Assembly: GCA_030262725.1 (NCBI GenBank) | Contig: JAJSZS010000005.1 | Coordinates: forward strand, 1-64,000 | DNA: 64,000 nt | Reading direction: 5' to 3' | Source of the DNA: Candidatus Desulfofervidus auxilii | GTDB taxonomy: Bacteria > Desulfobacterota > Desulfofervidia > Desulfofervidales > Desulfofervidaceae | In this document: positions 34,821 to 42,632 of the stretch, piece by piece | How the letters are laid out: the number at the start of each line of letters is the position of its first letter | Numbering within the stretch: the stretch's first letter is position 1 | Notes under the pieces: generated by a model | Seen by the model: only the letters and a program-made list of their open reading frames with translations | What the model was told of the DNA's origin: nothing | Databases searched by the model: none | Translations under genes and position numbers: made by a program

Positions 34821-36097
34821 TTAGAAACTAAAGAAATTTGAATTCTAGTATATCGCGGTATGGCATGTTCTTGAAAATGTCCTTTTTTACTTGAAACTTG
34901 TCCAGCAATATCAAGCTGAAACCACTTTAATCCAAATCCTAATCCAGCAGTAAAAATGACCCCTTCATCTCCTTCTGCTACATTGCCCATAATACCACCT
35001 CTTAAAGAAAACCAGCTAAATGGATGAAAATTGAAACCTCCTCCAATAAATCTGCACTTATAGTTTGAAATAAATGTAGGATTAGCTGTTAAATCAACAT
35101 CTGCAGCAAAAGTAATTTTCCAAAAATCATAAGCAACACCAGCTCTTACCATAGGCTTTATTTTATAAGTATTTCCTTTTGCTGTATCAAATTTAGGTGT
35201 ATTTAGATTTTTCCCTACAAGACCTATTTTTAAACCAGGTATTTTTGGTTTATAAAGTAATCCTAAGTCAATACCCCAAGATGTATCTCTTTTATCTGCA
35301 TCACTAAGTTCATCATCAATATCTTCTGATGCAGTATCAATATCTATTTTGGCATCAAATGTCCAGCCTGGCATAACTTTTACTGCTCCTCCAATAGTCA
35401 ATGTGCCAAAAGGAGTCTCAAATTCATGAGCATAGGCAATAGGTATTTCCAAATAGGCAAGACCAGCAAGTTTTAAATAAGTCAGATTATTTTCAATAGC
35501 ATATTGAAGGGAAGAATTCTGATACTCTGTTTCATTGGAAGATTCATACTGTCCTGTTGTTTCATTATATTTGTAATAATCATCATCTATTTTCACAATA
35601 AAATCCAAATGTTTTGAATCAATCACTGCATAGCCAGTAGCCTCTGAGAGACCAAATATACCAAAACCAAATTTCTTTATTTGCATACCTAATGAAACAG
35701 TGGGCATAAGTTGCAAACCATTTTTTTCAGCAATGCTTTGCAATTCATTTTTTATAGTATTTATTTTATCTTTTACATCTGATGATGCTATCCCTCCTGG
35801 TGCTTCTCTTTCTATTAAATCAAATGTATTTTCAATATCTATATCTGCCAGTTTATCAATATGATCAACAAGATTTACTTCCCTTGCACCTACACCAACA
35901 CAAAGAGCAAACTCAGCACCATGCACTGGTTCAGATAAAAGTGCAGGATTATAATAAACAGCAAAGCTTCCTCTAGCAGAAGCTACACCTGCTCCACCCA
36001 TAGAAAGGGATTCAAAACCAATAGGCTGAAACTCAATAGCAAATACCATTGTTGGACATAAAATAAAAAAACAAAAAAATAGCCCTATTTTTTTCAT
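34811..36097 (-). CDS. TraF-like outer-membrane beta-barrel protein
   Basis: 428 residues with a signal peptide (1-20, cleavage after VFA) and an OmpP1/FadL-like start, GFESLSMGGAGVASARGSFA (about 28-47), then YYNPALL, a pattern shared with the TraF_2 family. The rest alternates polar and aromatic residues, as in a beta-barrel, ending in Phe. Despite the family name, no conjugation genes are nearby. A role in outer-membrane transport or in the cell surface is inferred. Confidence 0.75.
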   Translation of the reverse strand: MKKIGLFFCFFILCPTMVFAIEFQPIGFESLSMGGAGVASARGSFAVYYNPALLSEPVHGAEFALCVGVGAREVNLVDHIDKLADIDIENTFDLIEREAPGGIASSDVKDKINTIKNELQSIAEKNGLQLMPTVSLGMQIKKFGFGIFGLSEATGYAVIDSKHLDFIVKIDDDYYKYNETTGQYESSNETEYQNSSLQYAIENNLTYLKLAGLAYLEIPIAYAHEFETPFGTLTIGGAVKVMPGWTFDAKIDIDTASEDIDDELSDADKRDTSWGIDLGLLYKPKIPGLKIGLVGKNLNTPKFDTAKGNTYKIKPMVRAGVAYDFWKITFAADVDLTANPTFISNYKCRFIGGGFNFHPFSWFSLRGGIMGNVAEGDEGVIFTAGLGFGLKWFQLDIAGQVSSKKGHFQEHAIPRYTRIQISLVSKWF

Positions 36098-36113
36098 AAT
36101 CCCCTCCCAAGAT

Positions 36114-36503
36114 TTATTTCACAAATAACAATACACCTTCAGCTGTGGCGATAATTTTATTATCTATTATACGCCTCATCTCAGCCTTTGTTTCCACTTT
36201 ACGATTTGTTTTATTTTCAATCCAGCCAGAAACAATAACTTTTTCATTTGGATGAAGGGCTTGACGGAAAGTAATATTTAAATGGATGGTCATAGTAGGA
36301 CCTAATTGTCCAGCAGCATAGGCCATAATTTCATCTAAAAGAGTGGCAATAATTCCACCATGAATGAAACCTTTCCAACCTTGATACTCTGGAGGGAAAG
36401 AATAATATGTTTTGGCTATACCATTTTCATAAAAAACTTTAATTTTAAGACTTTTAGGATTTTTAGAACCACAAACAAAACAATAAGAACTGTCCAGGGT
36501 CAT
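36114..36503 (-). CDS. PaaI-like hotdog-fold thioesterase
   Basis: 129-residue hotdog protein with the PaaI/4HBT signature FIHGGIIATLLDEIMAYAA (about 46-64), where HGG and Asp/Glu form the acyl-CoA thioesterase active site. An N-terminal CFVCGSKNP (about 8-16) is a Cys pair of this subfamily that may bind metal. It abuts the small ORF upstream by one base. The substrate is unknown. Confidence 0.88.
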   Translation of the reverse strand: MTLDSSYCFVCGSKNPKSLKIKVFYENGIAKTYYSFPPEYQGWKGFIHGGIIATLLDEIMAYAAGQLGPTMTIHLNITFRQALHPNEKVIVSGWIENKTNRKVETKAEMRRIIDNKIIATAEGVLLFVK

Positions 36504-36739
36504 CAGTGTTTAATAGAGCGCTGCTTAATAATTTCATTAAAAGCTGCATCAATAGCTTTATCTATTAAACTAGCAGGTAAATGACCATATTTATGCATTT
36601 CTTTTTTTAATAATAAACTAAAGGCATTAAGCAACTCTTCATTAACTAATACACCAGTCTCATCCATCTTATCAAGCTCTTGCTCGATTCGACGTAAAAA
36701 AATTTGACTAAGTGAATCTATTAAATGTTTTTCATCCAT
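36503..36739 (-). CDS. Small helical protein of unknown function after tmRNA
   Basis: 78 residues from the ATG at 36739 (MDEKHLIDSLSQ). A longer frame begins inside tmRNA and is not credible. The protein is predicted helical with no recognised motif. The start lies only 13 bp from the CCA end of the ssrA gene and has no ribosome-site match, so it would be translated only from a transcript running through tmRNA, or leaderless after processing. It overlaps the thioesterase gene by one base. Confidence 0.55.
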   Translation of the reverse strand: MDEKHLIDSLSQIFLRRIEQELDKMDETGVLVNEELLNAFSLLLKKEMHKYGHLPASLIDKAIDAAFNEIIKQRSIKH

Positions 36740-36752
36740 TGTAATATCTTTT

Positions 36753-37113
36753 TGGTGGAGGCGGCGGGAATTGAACCCGCGTCCGGGAATATTCGGCTTA
36801 AGCATCTACATGCTTAGTTCGGGTCTCCCTTTTCGCTTCTGGCATTCCCCCGAACTGGAAGCCCAGAAGCTAGCCCATGTCAATTTTCGCTATCAACTGT
36901 CATGGGCACCAGTTGATAGCTAGCCTGCATCACCGACGCCTACACCAACCCTGCAGGCGAGGTTGGGTAGACGCTGGCTGCTTCAATTAGGCAGCCAGAG
37001 CATAAGCATAGTCATTGGCATTTGTTTTTACCCTATCTTTTTTTCACGAGGCGATAGGAACCCCGGCATGCAGCTTAAGCCTACCATATCCCCGTCGAAC
37101 CCACATCGCCCCC
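36753..37113 (-). ncRNA. ssrA: Transfer-messenger RNA (tmRNA)
   Basis: The tRNA-like ends are clear. The 5' GGGGGCG pairs with CGCCTCC before the discriminator and encoded CCA at 36753-36755, and a T-arm GGTTCAATTCCCG and GTGGGTTCGACGGGG start are present. The tag frame (36987-37019) encodes ANDYAYALAA then TAA, with the usual degradation-signal ending ALAA. The resume codon may be the GCC or lie upstream, since the frame also reads KTN before it. The RNA rescues stalled ribosomes with SmpB, which is not in this window. Confidence 0.95.
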
Positions 37114-37122
37114 GCATTTTTT

Positions 37123-37150
37123 ATTATAAACATTTTTATCAAAAGAGCAA
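37123..37150 (-). promoter_or_regulatory. Probable tmRNA promoter
   Basis: On the minus strand TTGCTC (complement of 37145-37150), a 16-bp spacer and a perfect TATAAT (complement of 37123-37128) end 9 bp before the mature 5' end. Confidence 0.55.
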
Positions 37151-37158
37151 GAAAAAAA

Positions 37159-38199
37159 TCAAATTATTTTAATTTTCCCTTTTTGATGCTCTTTTAATAC
37201 TTGCCCAATAATATTTGCTTCTTTTATTCCTTCTTCTTTAAGTCTTTTTAAACAATTATTAGCCTCTTTTTCAGGTAATGCAATGATAAGTCCACCTGAA
37301 GTTTGGGCATCAAAAAGGAGGTCTATTTTAGGAAGTGGAATTTTTTCATTAATTTCTACTAAATTTTCACAAAAATGTTTATTAGCATAACTTCCTGCTG
37401 GAATAAGTCCCATAGAGGCATATTCTAATGCTTCTGGAATGATAGGTACATTTTCTGCCCAAATTTCAATCTCTTTTTTTGATGCAATAGCCATTTCTAA
37501 TAAATGACCAGCTAAGCCAAATCCCGTTACATCTGTGCAGGCATGTATTGAAAAAAAATGCATTACTTTAGCTACTTTATCATTTAAAGTAGCAGCAATA
37601 TTTATTAATTTTTTTATAGCTTCATAAGAAGCTAAATTAGCTTTAATGGCTGTAGCAATAACACCTATGCCTATTGGCTTTGTTAAAATTAATATATCTC
37701 CTACTTTAGCACCTGCATTAGTCAAAATTCTTTTAGGATGAACTATTCCTGTTACAGAAAGTCCATATTTAATTTCTGGGTCCTCTACACTATGTCCACC
37801 AACCAAAATAGCTCCTGCCTCATGGATTTTATCTAATCCTCCATGCAATATTTCTTTAAGAATATCTTTTGATACTTCTTTGGCAGGAAAACAGACAATA
37901 TTCATAGCTGTTAAGGGTTTTCCACCCATTGCATAAACATCACTTAAGGCATTAGCAGCAGCAATCTGACCAAAAAAATATGGGTCATCCACAATTGGTG
38001 TAAAAAAATCTAATGTTTGGACTAAAGCAATGTCTTCTGTAATTTTATATACCCCAGCATCATCATAAGTTCCATAACTTACTAATAAATTGGGATGTTT
38101 TTGAATAGGTAATTTTGCCATTATTTCAGCCAGGTCCCCTGGACTGAGTTTTGCTGCTCAGCCAGAGGCCTTAACTTTAGCAGTAAGTTTATAATTCAT
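37159..38199 (-). CDS. selD: Selenide, water dikinase SelD containing selenocysteine (in-frame UGA)
   Basis: SelD makes selenophosphate from selenide and ATP. An ordinary frame starts only at 38121, but family members need the N-terminal Cys/Sec loop. Extending upstream through one TGA (38158-38160) gives MNYKLTAKVKASGUAAKLSP, exactly the SelD start with Sec at the catalytic position (residue 14). The rest (346 residues in total) has DDAGVYKI, the DFFTPIVDDPYFFG and AAANALSDVYAMGGKP motifs. A hairpin directly after the UGA fits a bacterial SECIS. The start overlaps the upstream hypothetical gene's stop by 11 bp. This implies SelA/B/C elsewhere in the genome. Confidence 0.93.
38127..38146 (-). 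promoter_or_regulatory. Bacterial SECIS hairpin in selD mRNA
   Basis: On the minus strand, starting 12 nt after the UGA codon, CAG-U-CCAGG / GGA / CCUGG-CUG folds into a 3+5 bp stem with a single bulged U and a G-rich tip. A bulged U and a G at the start of the apical loop are the features SelB recognises in characterised bacterial SECIS elements. The hairpin is coding as well. Confidence 0.75.
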
Positions 38200-38545
38200 T
38201 TTTTAATAACCTATTTTTTACTATTTCTGGTATTTCTATAGTCTTATTTAATTCCATTAAAATTTTTTGTGCTTCTTTTAAAGGAAAATTTATTTCTAAA
38301 GGAGGATAATCCACTACCATAATAAATTTTTTATCAAAATAAAGCATTAATTCACACGGTAAACAATATTCTTTATCCTTTAAATGTCTATCCCAAAAAA
38401 TACTTAAATCTATTTCTTTTTCTTCTTGTGCTAAAAAAATAGTATCTTGTTCTGCATCATAAAGAAAAATAAAAAAAGAATTATTCTTTTTAAATCTTAC
38501 TAAAAAGCATTTTTTATCTTTAAAAGAGTTTTTTAAATCAATCAT
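38189..38545 (-). CDS. Hypothetical protein upstream of selD
   Basis: 118 residues using the ATG at 38545 (MIDLKNSFKDKK), chosen because a longer frame would run into the divergent LysM gene. No family recognised. The protein has alternating beta-like segments and two Cys (CLPCE, about 66-70). Its stop overlaps the selD start by 11 bp, so translational coupling with selD is likely and a selenium-related role is possible, but this is context only. Confidence 0.6.
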   Translation of the reverse strand: MIDLKNSFKDKKCFLVRFKKNNSFFIFLYDAEQDTIFLAQEEKEIDLSIFWDRHLKDKEYCLPCELMLYFDKKFIMVVDYPPLEINFPLKEAQKILMELNKTIEIPEIVKNRLLKNEL

Positions 38546-38600
38546 TTTTAAATTATTTATCAAAAATGCAAATAGGTCAAATTTATGATATAAAATTGTT

Positions 38601-39479
38601 ATGTTTAAATGCATTTTTTTATTCATTGCTTTTTTTATCCCAAATTCTTTATTTGCTGCTGGGGCTTATCCTTATCATGTACCAAATAAAACTGTAATAG
38701 GTGTTATTCTTAAGCATAAGATAAAAAAAGAAGAAACCATGCTTGATATAGCCAGAAGATATGGACTTGGTTATCAAGAACTAATGTTACTTTATCCTAA
38801 TATGGATCCTTGGTTACCTCCTGCAGGAAAGACAATTGAAATTCCTACACAATGGGTTTTACCTCATTTTAAAGGAAAAGGTCTTGTTATAAATGTAGCT
38901 GAATTAAGGCTTTTTCTCTTTTTATCTGATATAGGTCTTGTTAAAACTTATCCCGTAGGCATAGGGGTTCAAGAATTTCCCACCCCTTTTGGAGACTTTA
39001 AAGTAATTGAGAAAAAGAAAAATCCTATATGGCAGATACCTCCTTCTTTACGCAAAGAATATGGAGGTAGATTTCAAATATTGCCTGGTCCTGAAAATCC
39101 TCTTGGAAAATTTTGGATAGGGCTTTCAGCAGATGGGTATGGTATTCATGGAACTAATTCACCTTGGGGTATAGGTAGATTAGTCAGTCATGGTTGTATC
39201 CGCTTATATCCAGAAGATATAAAAGAACTTTTCCCCTTTGTGAAAATAGGAATGCCTGTAAAAATTATATATGAACCAGTAAAATTTGGTTTTTTAAATA
39301 AAAAAATTTATGTAGAGGTACATCCAGATATTTATCATAAAATAGTTGATCTCTTTTCTTATGGGATAAAAAAGGCAAAAACTCTTAATCTTTTATCAAG
39401 GATAAATTTAAATATATTTTTAAAAGCCTTAAAAGAAAAAAAAGGTATTCCTATTAATGTAACTTATAAAACTAACTAA
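38601..39479 (+). CDS. LysM and L,D-transpeptidase (YkuD) domain protein
   Basis: 292 residues: signal peptide (1-19, cleaved near LFA), LysM peptidoglycan-binding domain (about 38-84), then a YkuD domain (about 93-220) with the catalytic signature HGTNSPWG ... SHGCIRL (His about 180, Cys about 199). Such enzymes form 3-3 peptidoglycan crosslinks or attach Lpp-like lipoproteins. The Lpp-like alanine-zipper lipoprotein gene immediately downstream on the opposite strand is a plausible partner. The C-terminal 70 residues are unassigned. Confidence 0.9.
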   Translation: MFKCIFLFIAFFIPNSLFAAGAYPYHVPNKTVIGVILKHKIKKEETMLDIARRYGLGYQELMLLYPNMDPWLPPAGKTIEIPTQWVLPHFKGKGLVINVAELRLFLFLSDIGLVKTYPVGIGVQEFPTPFGDFKVIEKKKNPIWQIPPSLRKEYGGRFQILPGPENPLGKFWIGLSADGYGIHGTNSPWGIGRLVSHGCIRLYPEDIKELFPFVKIGMPVKIIYEPVKFGFLNKKIYVEVHPDIYHKIVDLFSYGIKKAKTLNLLSRINLNIFLKALKEKKGIPINVTYKTN

Positions 39480-39482
39480 ATA

Positions 39483-39821
39483 TTATTTCCTTAATCCTTT
39501 TTCAAAACATCTTTCGCATTTTTCAGCCATTCTTTCAGCTTTTTCTGCAGCTACCTCAGCTTTATCTGCTGCAGTTTGGGCTTCAATTGTGCAAGATTGA
39601 GCCTTCTTAGCCGCAGCTTCTGCTTTGGCTGCTGCTTCTTCTGCTCTTTTAGCCGCTTCTTCTGCTTTCATAGCTGCTTCTTGAGCTGCCTTCATTGCTG
39701 TTTCAGCAGCAGCCCTATGCTCTCTCATCTCTTTTACACTAGCACAACCAATAATTAAGAAAATAAATAGTAAAAAAGAAGCTAACACAATACCTAACCT
39801 TTTCCATCCTGAAAACCTCAT
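39483..39821 (-). CDS. Alanine-zipper outer-membrane lipoprotein (Lpp/OprI-like)
   Basis: 112 residues with a lipoprotein signal (hydrophobic 10-24, lipobox IIGC with Cys at 26) and a long Ala/Lys/Glu coiled coil of AxxAAxKAEEAAxRAEEAA type (about 38-100). It ends KGLRK; a C-terminal Lys is what Lpp uses for attachment to peptidoglycan. Two Cys (about 77 and about 102, 105) are unusual for Lpp. It is convergent with the YkuD transpeptidase gene, a sensible partner. Confidence 0.8.
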   Translation of the reverse strand: MRFSGWKRLGIVLASFLLFIFLIIGCASVKEMREHRAAAETAMKAAQEAAMKAEEAAKRAEEAAAKAEAAAKKAQSCTIEAQTAADKAEVAAEKAERMAEKCERCFEKGLRK

Positions 39822-39856
39822 CTGTTAGCCTCCTTATAAAAATTTAAAGTGGCTCA

Positions 39857-39885
39857 ATTATAAAGCTTTGTTTAAAAAAAATCAA
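39857..39885 (-). promoter_or_regulatory. Sigma-70-type promoter of the alanine-zipper lipoprotein gene
   Basis: On the minus strand TTGATT (complement of 39880-39885), a 17-bp spacer and a perfect TATAAT (complement of 39857-39862). It overlaps the stop of the HAD gene. A CCTCC (ribosome site on the minus strand) follows at 39827-39831. Confidence 0.7.
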
Positions 39886-40565
39886 GAAAAAATTAAAGAT
39901 ACCAGTGTTTTTAAATCTGGTACTTCTATGTCTGGATATCCAAAAACAGAAGGTGTAGCACCAAAGCCTCTTCTTTTTATTAAAATAGTAGTTAAACCTA
40001 ATTTTTTAGCAGGATTGATATCATGATAAATGCTTTGAGCAATATGTAATATTTTCTCCTTTGGAACATTTATCTCTTTAATAGCATACTTAAAATTCTC
40101 TAATGATGGTTTATATGCTTTTATATCTTCAGAAGTAATTATCCAATCAAATTCTACTTTAAGCTGTTTTTGAGTAAAAGCAAATAAATCTCTGTCTATA
40201 TTAGAAATAATAGCCAACTTATATTTTTCTTTCAGCTTTTTTAAAGCAGAAACTGTATCAGGAAAAGGTGGCCAATGTTTTAAAGAATCAACTAAACAAT
40301 TTAATTCTTCCTTAGAAGGTGAAAATTTAAATTTTTCTCCAAATTTTTTCAATACTTTTTTAAGAACTTCTTTGTATTTGATATATGAACCTTTTTCTAT
40401 TTCTGATTCAAATTCAGCATAATTTTTAAGAATTTCATTATCATTTATATTTATTCCATATTTTAAAAAAATAGGTCTTAATGCATTTAAAATGCCTGTT
40501 TCCCAATCTATCAAAGTACCATAACAATCAAATGTTAAAACTTGAAATTTATTGAAATTTAACAT
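39882..40565 (-). CDS. HAD-superfamily hydrolase (haloacid dehalogenase type)
   Basis: 227 residues. The HAD nucleophile motif is TFDCYGTLIDWE (about 9-20), motif II is AIISNIDRDLF (Ser about 122), the conserved Lys is in EDIKAYKPS (about 144-152), and the acidic motif is HDINPAKKLG. These fit a type II haloacid dehalogenase-like phosphatase or dehalogenase. The start overlaps tusA by 7 bp. Role in the sulfur/selenium operon is unknown. Confidence 0.88.
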   Translation of the reverse strand: MLNFNKFQVLTFDCYGTLIDWETGILNALRPIFLKYGININDNEILKNYAEFESEIEKGSYIKYKEVLKKVLKKFGEKFKFSPSKEELNCLVDSLKHWPPFPDTVSALKKLKEKYKLAIISNIDRDLFAFTQKQLKVEFDWIITSEDIKAYKPSLENFKYAIKEINVPKEKILHIAQSIYHDINPAKKLGLTTILIKRRGFGATPSVFGYPDIEVPDLKTLVSLIFS

Positions 40566-40780
40566 TTTTGAATAATTAGTTTAATTTTTTCTCCTTCCTC
40601 TATTTCTACTTTACAACCCTCATGCTCTGCCAATCTTTTAACATTTTCCTTTGAGGGTGGATAATCTACGATTACTTCCAATATATCACCTTTTTTCATC
40701 TTATCAAGCATGGCTTTTGTCTTTACTACTGGTATAGGGCAAACTTCTCCACATACATCAAGTATATGTCTTTCTCCCAT
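40559..40780 (-). CDS. tusA: TusA-family sulfur (or selenium) carrier protein
   Basis: 73 residues with the persulfide-carrying CPIP motif (Cys about 14, in DVCGEVCPIPVVKTK), plus an additional CGEVC pair. TusA proteins relay sulfane sulfur from cysteine desulfurases to tRNA thiolation or to the Dsr/YedE pathway; members linked to selenium use are also known. It lies in one operon with two YedE halves. Confidence 0.92.
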   Translation of the reverse strand: MGERHILDVCGEVCPIPVVKTKAMLDKMKKGDILEVIVDYPPSKENVKRLAEHEGCKVEIEEGEKIKLIIQKC

Positions 40781-40788
40781 TTTTCCTC

Positions 40789-41313
40789 CTATTTTAATGC
40801 TTTAATTAATGGTACCAAAAATTTATGAAATATAACTGCACCTGAAATAAAGCCAATAATATAGCTAAGTGCACTATAACTACCTTCTGCTGCCATAACA
40901 TGTTGTCTAAAAGGGCAACCTCCTGCTAAAACAGAGAAAAAACCAACCATTATGCCACCAATAAAGGCTAAAATTAAATGATAAATTAATTTTGGTGACC
41001 AACTGATGGGATCACCAGGTACAGGCAGGATAGGATTTGGTGTAGCTTCAATGCCAATGACTTTCCATTTTTTGATAAATACACTTGCTCCATTTATAAA
41101 CCAGGGAAATGTCTTTAATGTGACAAAGGGAATAATATAATGAAATAGAAAAAAGCCTAAAAATGCTCCAAAGAAAAAGCTAAAAAGCCCTTTAATTAAA
41201 TAGGTATCTTTTACTAAGAAATAATCTCGCATCCCACCAATAAAACAGAGCCTTGCCCTTTGACCTAAATATCCTAATAAAAAACCCAAAAACAAACTAT
41301 AAATGATAGACAT
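40789..41313 (-). CDS. YeeE/YedE (TsuA-like) sulfur-compound transporter, second half
   Basis: 174 residues with four to five membrane segments and the conserved GGCPFRQ (about 130-136) and CFIGGMRD (about 23-30) motifs, whose cysteines relay thiosulfate or persulfide in characterised YeeE. The other half is encoded just upstream with a 17-bp overlap, giving a two-protein transporter. In selenium-utilising genomes related YedE proteins are linked to selenium. Confidence 0.9.
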   Translation of the reverse strand: MSIIYSLFLGFLLGYLGQRARLCFIGGMRDYFLVKDTYLIKGLFSFFFGAFLGFFLFHYIIPFVTLKTFPWFINGASVFIKKWKVIGIEATPNPILPVPGDPISWSPKLIYHLILAFIGGIMVGFFSVLAGGCPFRQHVMAAEGSYSALSYIIGFISGAVIFHKFLVPLIKALK

Positions 41314-41794
41314 TTTTCCTAACCAAAAACTTAATAACTTTACAGCCCAATATTACGCCAATAAAGATTGAAATGAGCCCAAATATAGCTGTAATATCTA
41401 AATAAGCTGCTTTTAAAGTTGTACGAATAGGACAACCACCCATCATCAATGCACCAATACAAACAAGCATGCCCCAAAAAAATTCTGTTTCAGGTCTTTG
41501 CCACCAAATACGCATAGTTTTTAATTGAAATTCTTTATTAATCTTTGCTGCTAAAAATGCACCTATTATAACACCAACAATGGTTAATAGAGGGAATTTG
41601 GCTGAAATCGGTGCACCAACAAATTTCCCATAAAAATTAGGAAAGATTTTAAAAATAACCCAATTAGTTAAATCTCTTACATGACATGCAATACAAATAC
41701 CATAGGCAGGGGGTGGAAAGATTTTAAATAATGCTTGACCAATAGCTGCCCCAAACCCAATTAAAAAACCTACTTTTGCTGCTGTCCATTTCAT
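41297..41794 (-). CDS. YeeE/YedE (TsuA-like) sulfur-compound transporter, first half
   Basis: 165 residues with several membrane segments. Conserved cysteine sites are ICIACHVRD (about 33-41) and GGCPIRTT (about 118-125). It is the partner half of the downstream gene, overlapping by 17 bp, each with its own start. Separate halves are common in the family, so this is not a frameshift. Confidence 0.9.
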   Translation of the reverse strand: MKWTAAKVGFLIGFGAAIGQALFKIFPPPAYGICIACHVRDLTNWVIFKIFPNFYGKFVGAPISAKFPLLTIVGVIIGAFLAAKINKEFQLKTMRIWWQRPETEFFWGMLVCIGALMMGGCPIRTTLKAAYLDITAIFGLISIFIGVILGCKVIKFLVRKNVYHL

Positions 41795-41795
41795 A

Positions 41796-42632
41796 TTATG
41801 CCTCCTCTATTGCCTTAGGAATAAACTTAACAATCTCAGAAACAGATGTTGCTGGTGTAGGATGAGCTAATTTTCCTGCAATACGATTTATTTTAGCTGC
41901 TAAAACACTTGCCTTTTCAAAAGGAAAGTCTGCTTCAATAAGACTACTCAATATACCAACCAATGTATCTCCAGTACCTCCAATTGCTTCCATTGCTTCT
42001 ATTGATGGTTCAGAAACTGAAGCAATAATATTTCCATCCTTTACAATTAAATCTTTTTTTCCTTTTACAAGAGAAAAGCAAGGTAAATTTTTTTCTAAAT
42101 AGGCTTGCTTTATCAAACTTTCCATTTCCTCTGTATCTATTTCAAATAGTACTTTTTTAACATAAGCAGGATGAGTAGCATCTTTATCTGCTAAAAAAGC
42201 TAATTCACCTGCATCTGGAGTAAATATATCTAAATTTCTTGCTAAACCTGCTGCTTTTGCTGCATACATCATACCTGCGTCGGCAATAATGAATTTGGCA
42301 TTTTTCCTTAATTTTGGGAAAATTTTTTTAAATTCATCCACATAAGGCATCATATAATGTCCACAAATAACTGTTTGTCTTGTTAAATTACAATCTTTCA
42401 AATAGGAAAAAAGTCTTTTTGTTCCTTTCCCATCACCTTTATCTCCTGAAAGGATAACATGAAGCGAAGGTTTGCCTAAAGTGGACAGCACATGAATGGC
42501 AGCGGCTAAAAGAGCAGTGGTGCCAATTGTAACTGGTAGAGTTAAACTATTAATTTTTATCTCTTTTTCTTTTAATTTTGCTTTCCCATCAATTATTTCT
42601 ATCTCAAATGGCATAGTACCTATTACTAACAT
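41796..42632 (-). CDS. Ribokinase-fold protein, NAD(P)HX dehydratase (YjeF C-terminal)-like
   Basis: 278 residues with the ribokinase/NnrD core. The C-terminal GGTGDTLVGILSSLIE (about 218-233) contains the active Asp (GTGDTL), and TPDAGELAFLADK (about 145-157) is the substrate-region motif of NnrD-type enzymes. Typical NnrD repairs hydrated NADH; here the protein lacks the N-terminal epimerase domain and sits in a TusA/YedE/DUF3343 operon, so a different kinase role is possible. It overlaps the DUF3343 gene by 7 bp. Confidence 0.7.
   Translation of the reverse strand: MLVIGTMPFEIEIIDGKAKLKEKEIKINSLTLPVTIGTTALLAAAIHVLSTLGKPSLHVILSGDKGDGKGTKRLFSYLKDCNLTRQTVICGHYMMPYVDEFKKIFPKLRKNAKFIIADAGMMYAAKAAGLARNLDIFTPDAGELAFLADKDATHPAYVKKVLFEIDTEEMESLIKQAYLEKNLPCFSLVKGKKDLIVKDGNIIASVSEPSIEAMEAIGGTGDTLVGILSSLIEADFPFEKASVLAAKINRIAGKLAHPTPATSVSEIVKFIPKAIEEA

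Noticed and set aside
34811-36097. Conjugation locus, because of the TraF-like family
   Set aside because: This family is mostly non-conjugative outer-membrane protein; no tra, relaxase or type IV secretion gene is nearby.
36740-36805. Extension of the small ORF into tmRNA
   Set aside because: Those codons are the tRNA-like end of ssrA, so the ATG at 36739 is used.
40789-41794. Frameshift in a single YeeE/YedE gene
   Set aside because: The two halves overlap, each has its own start and complete motif set, and separate halves are common in the family.
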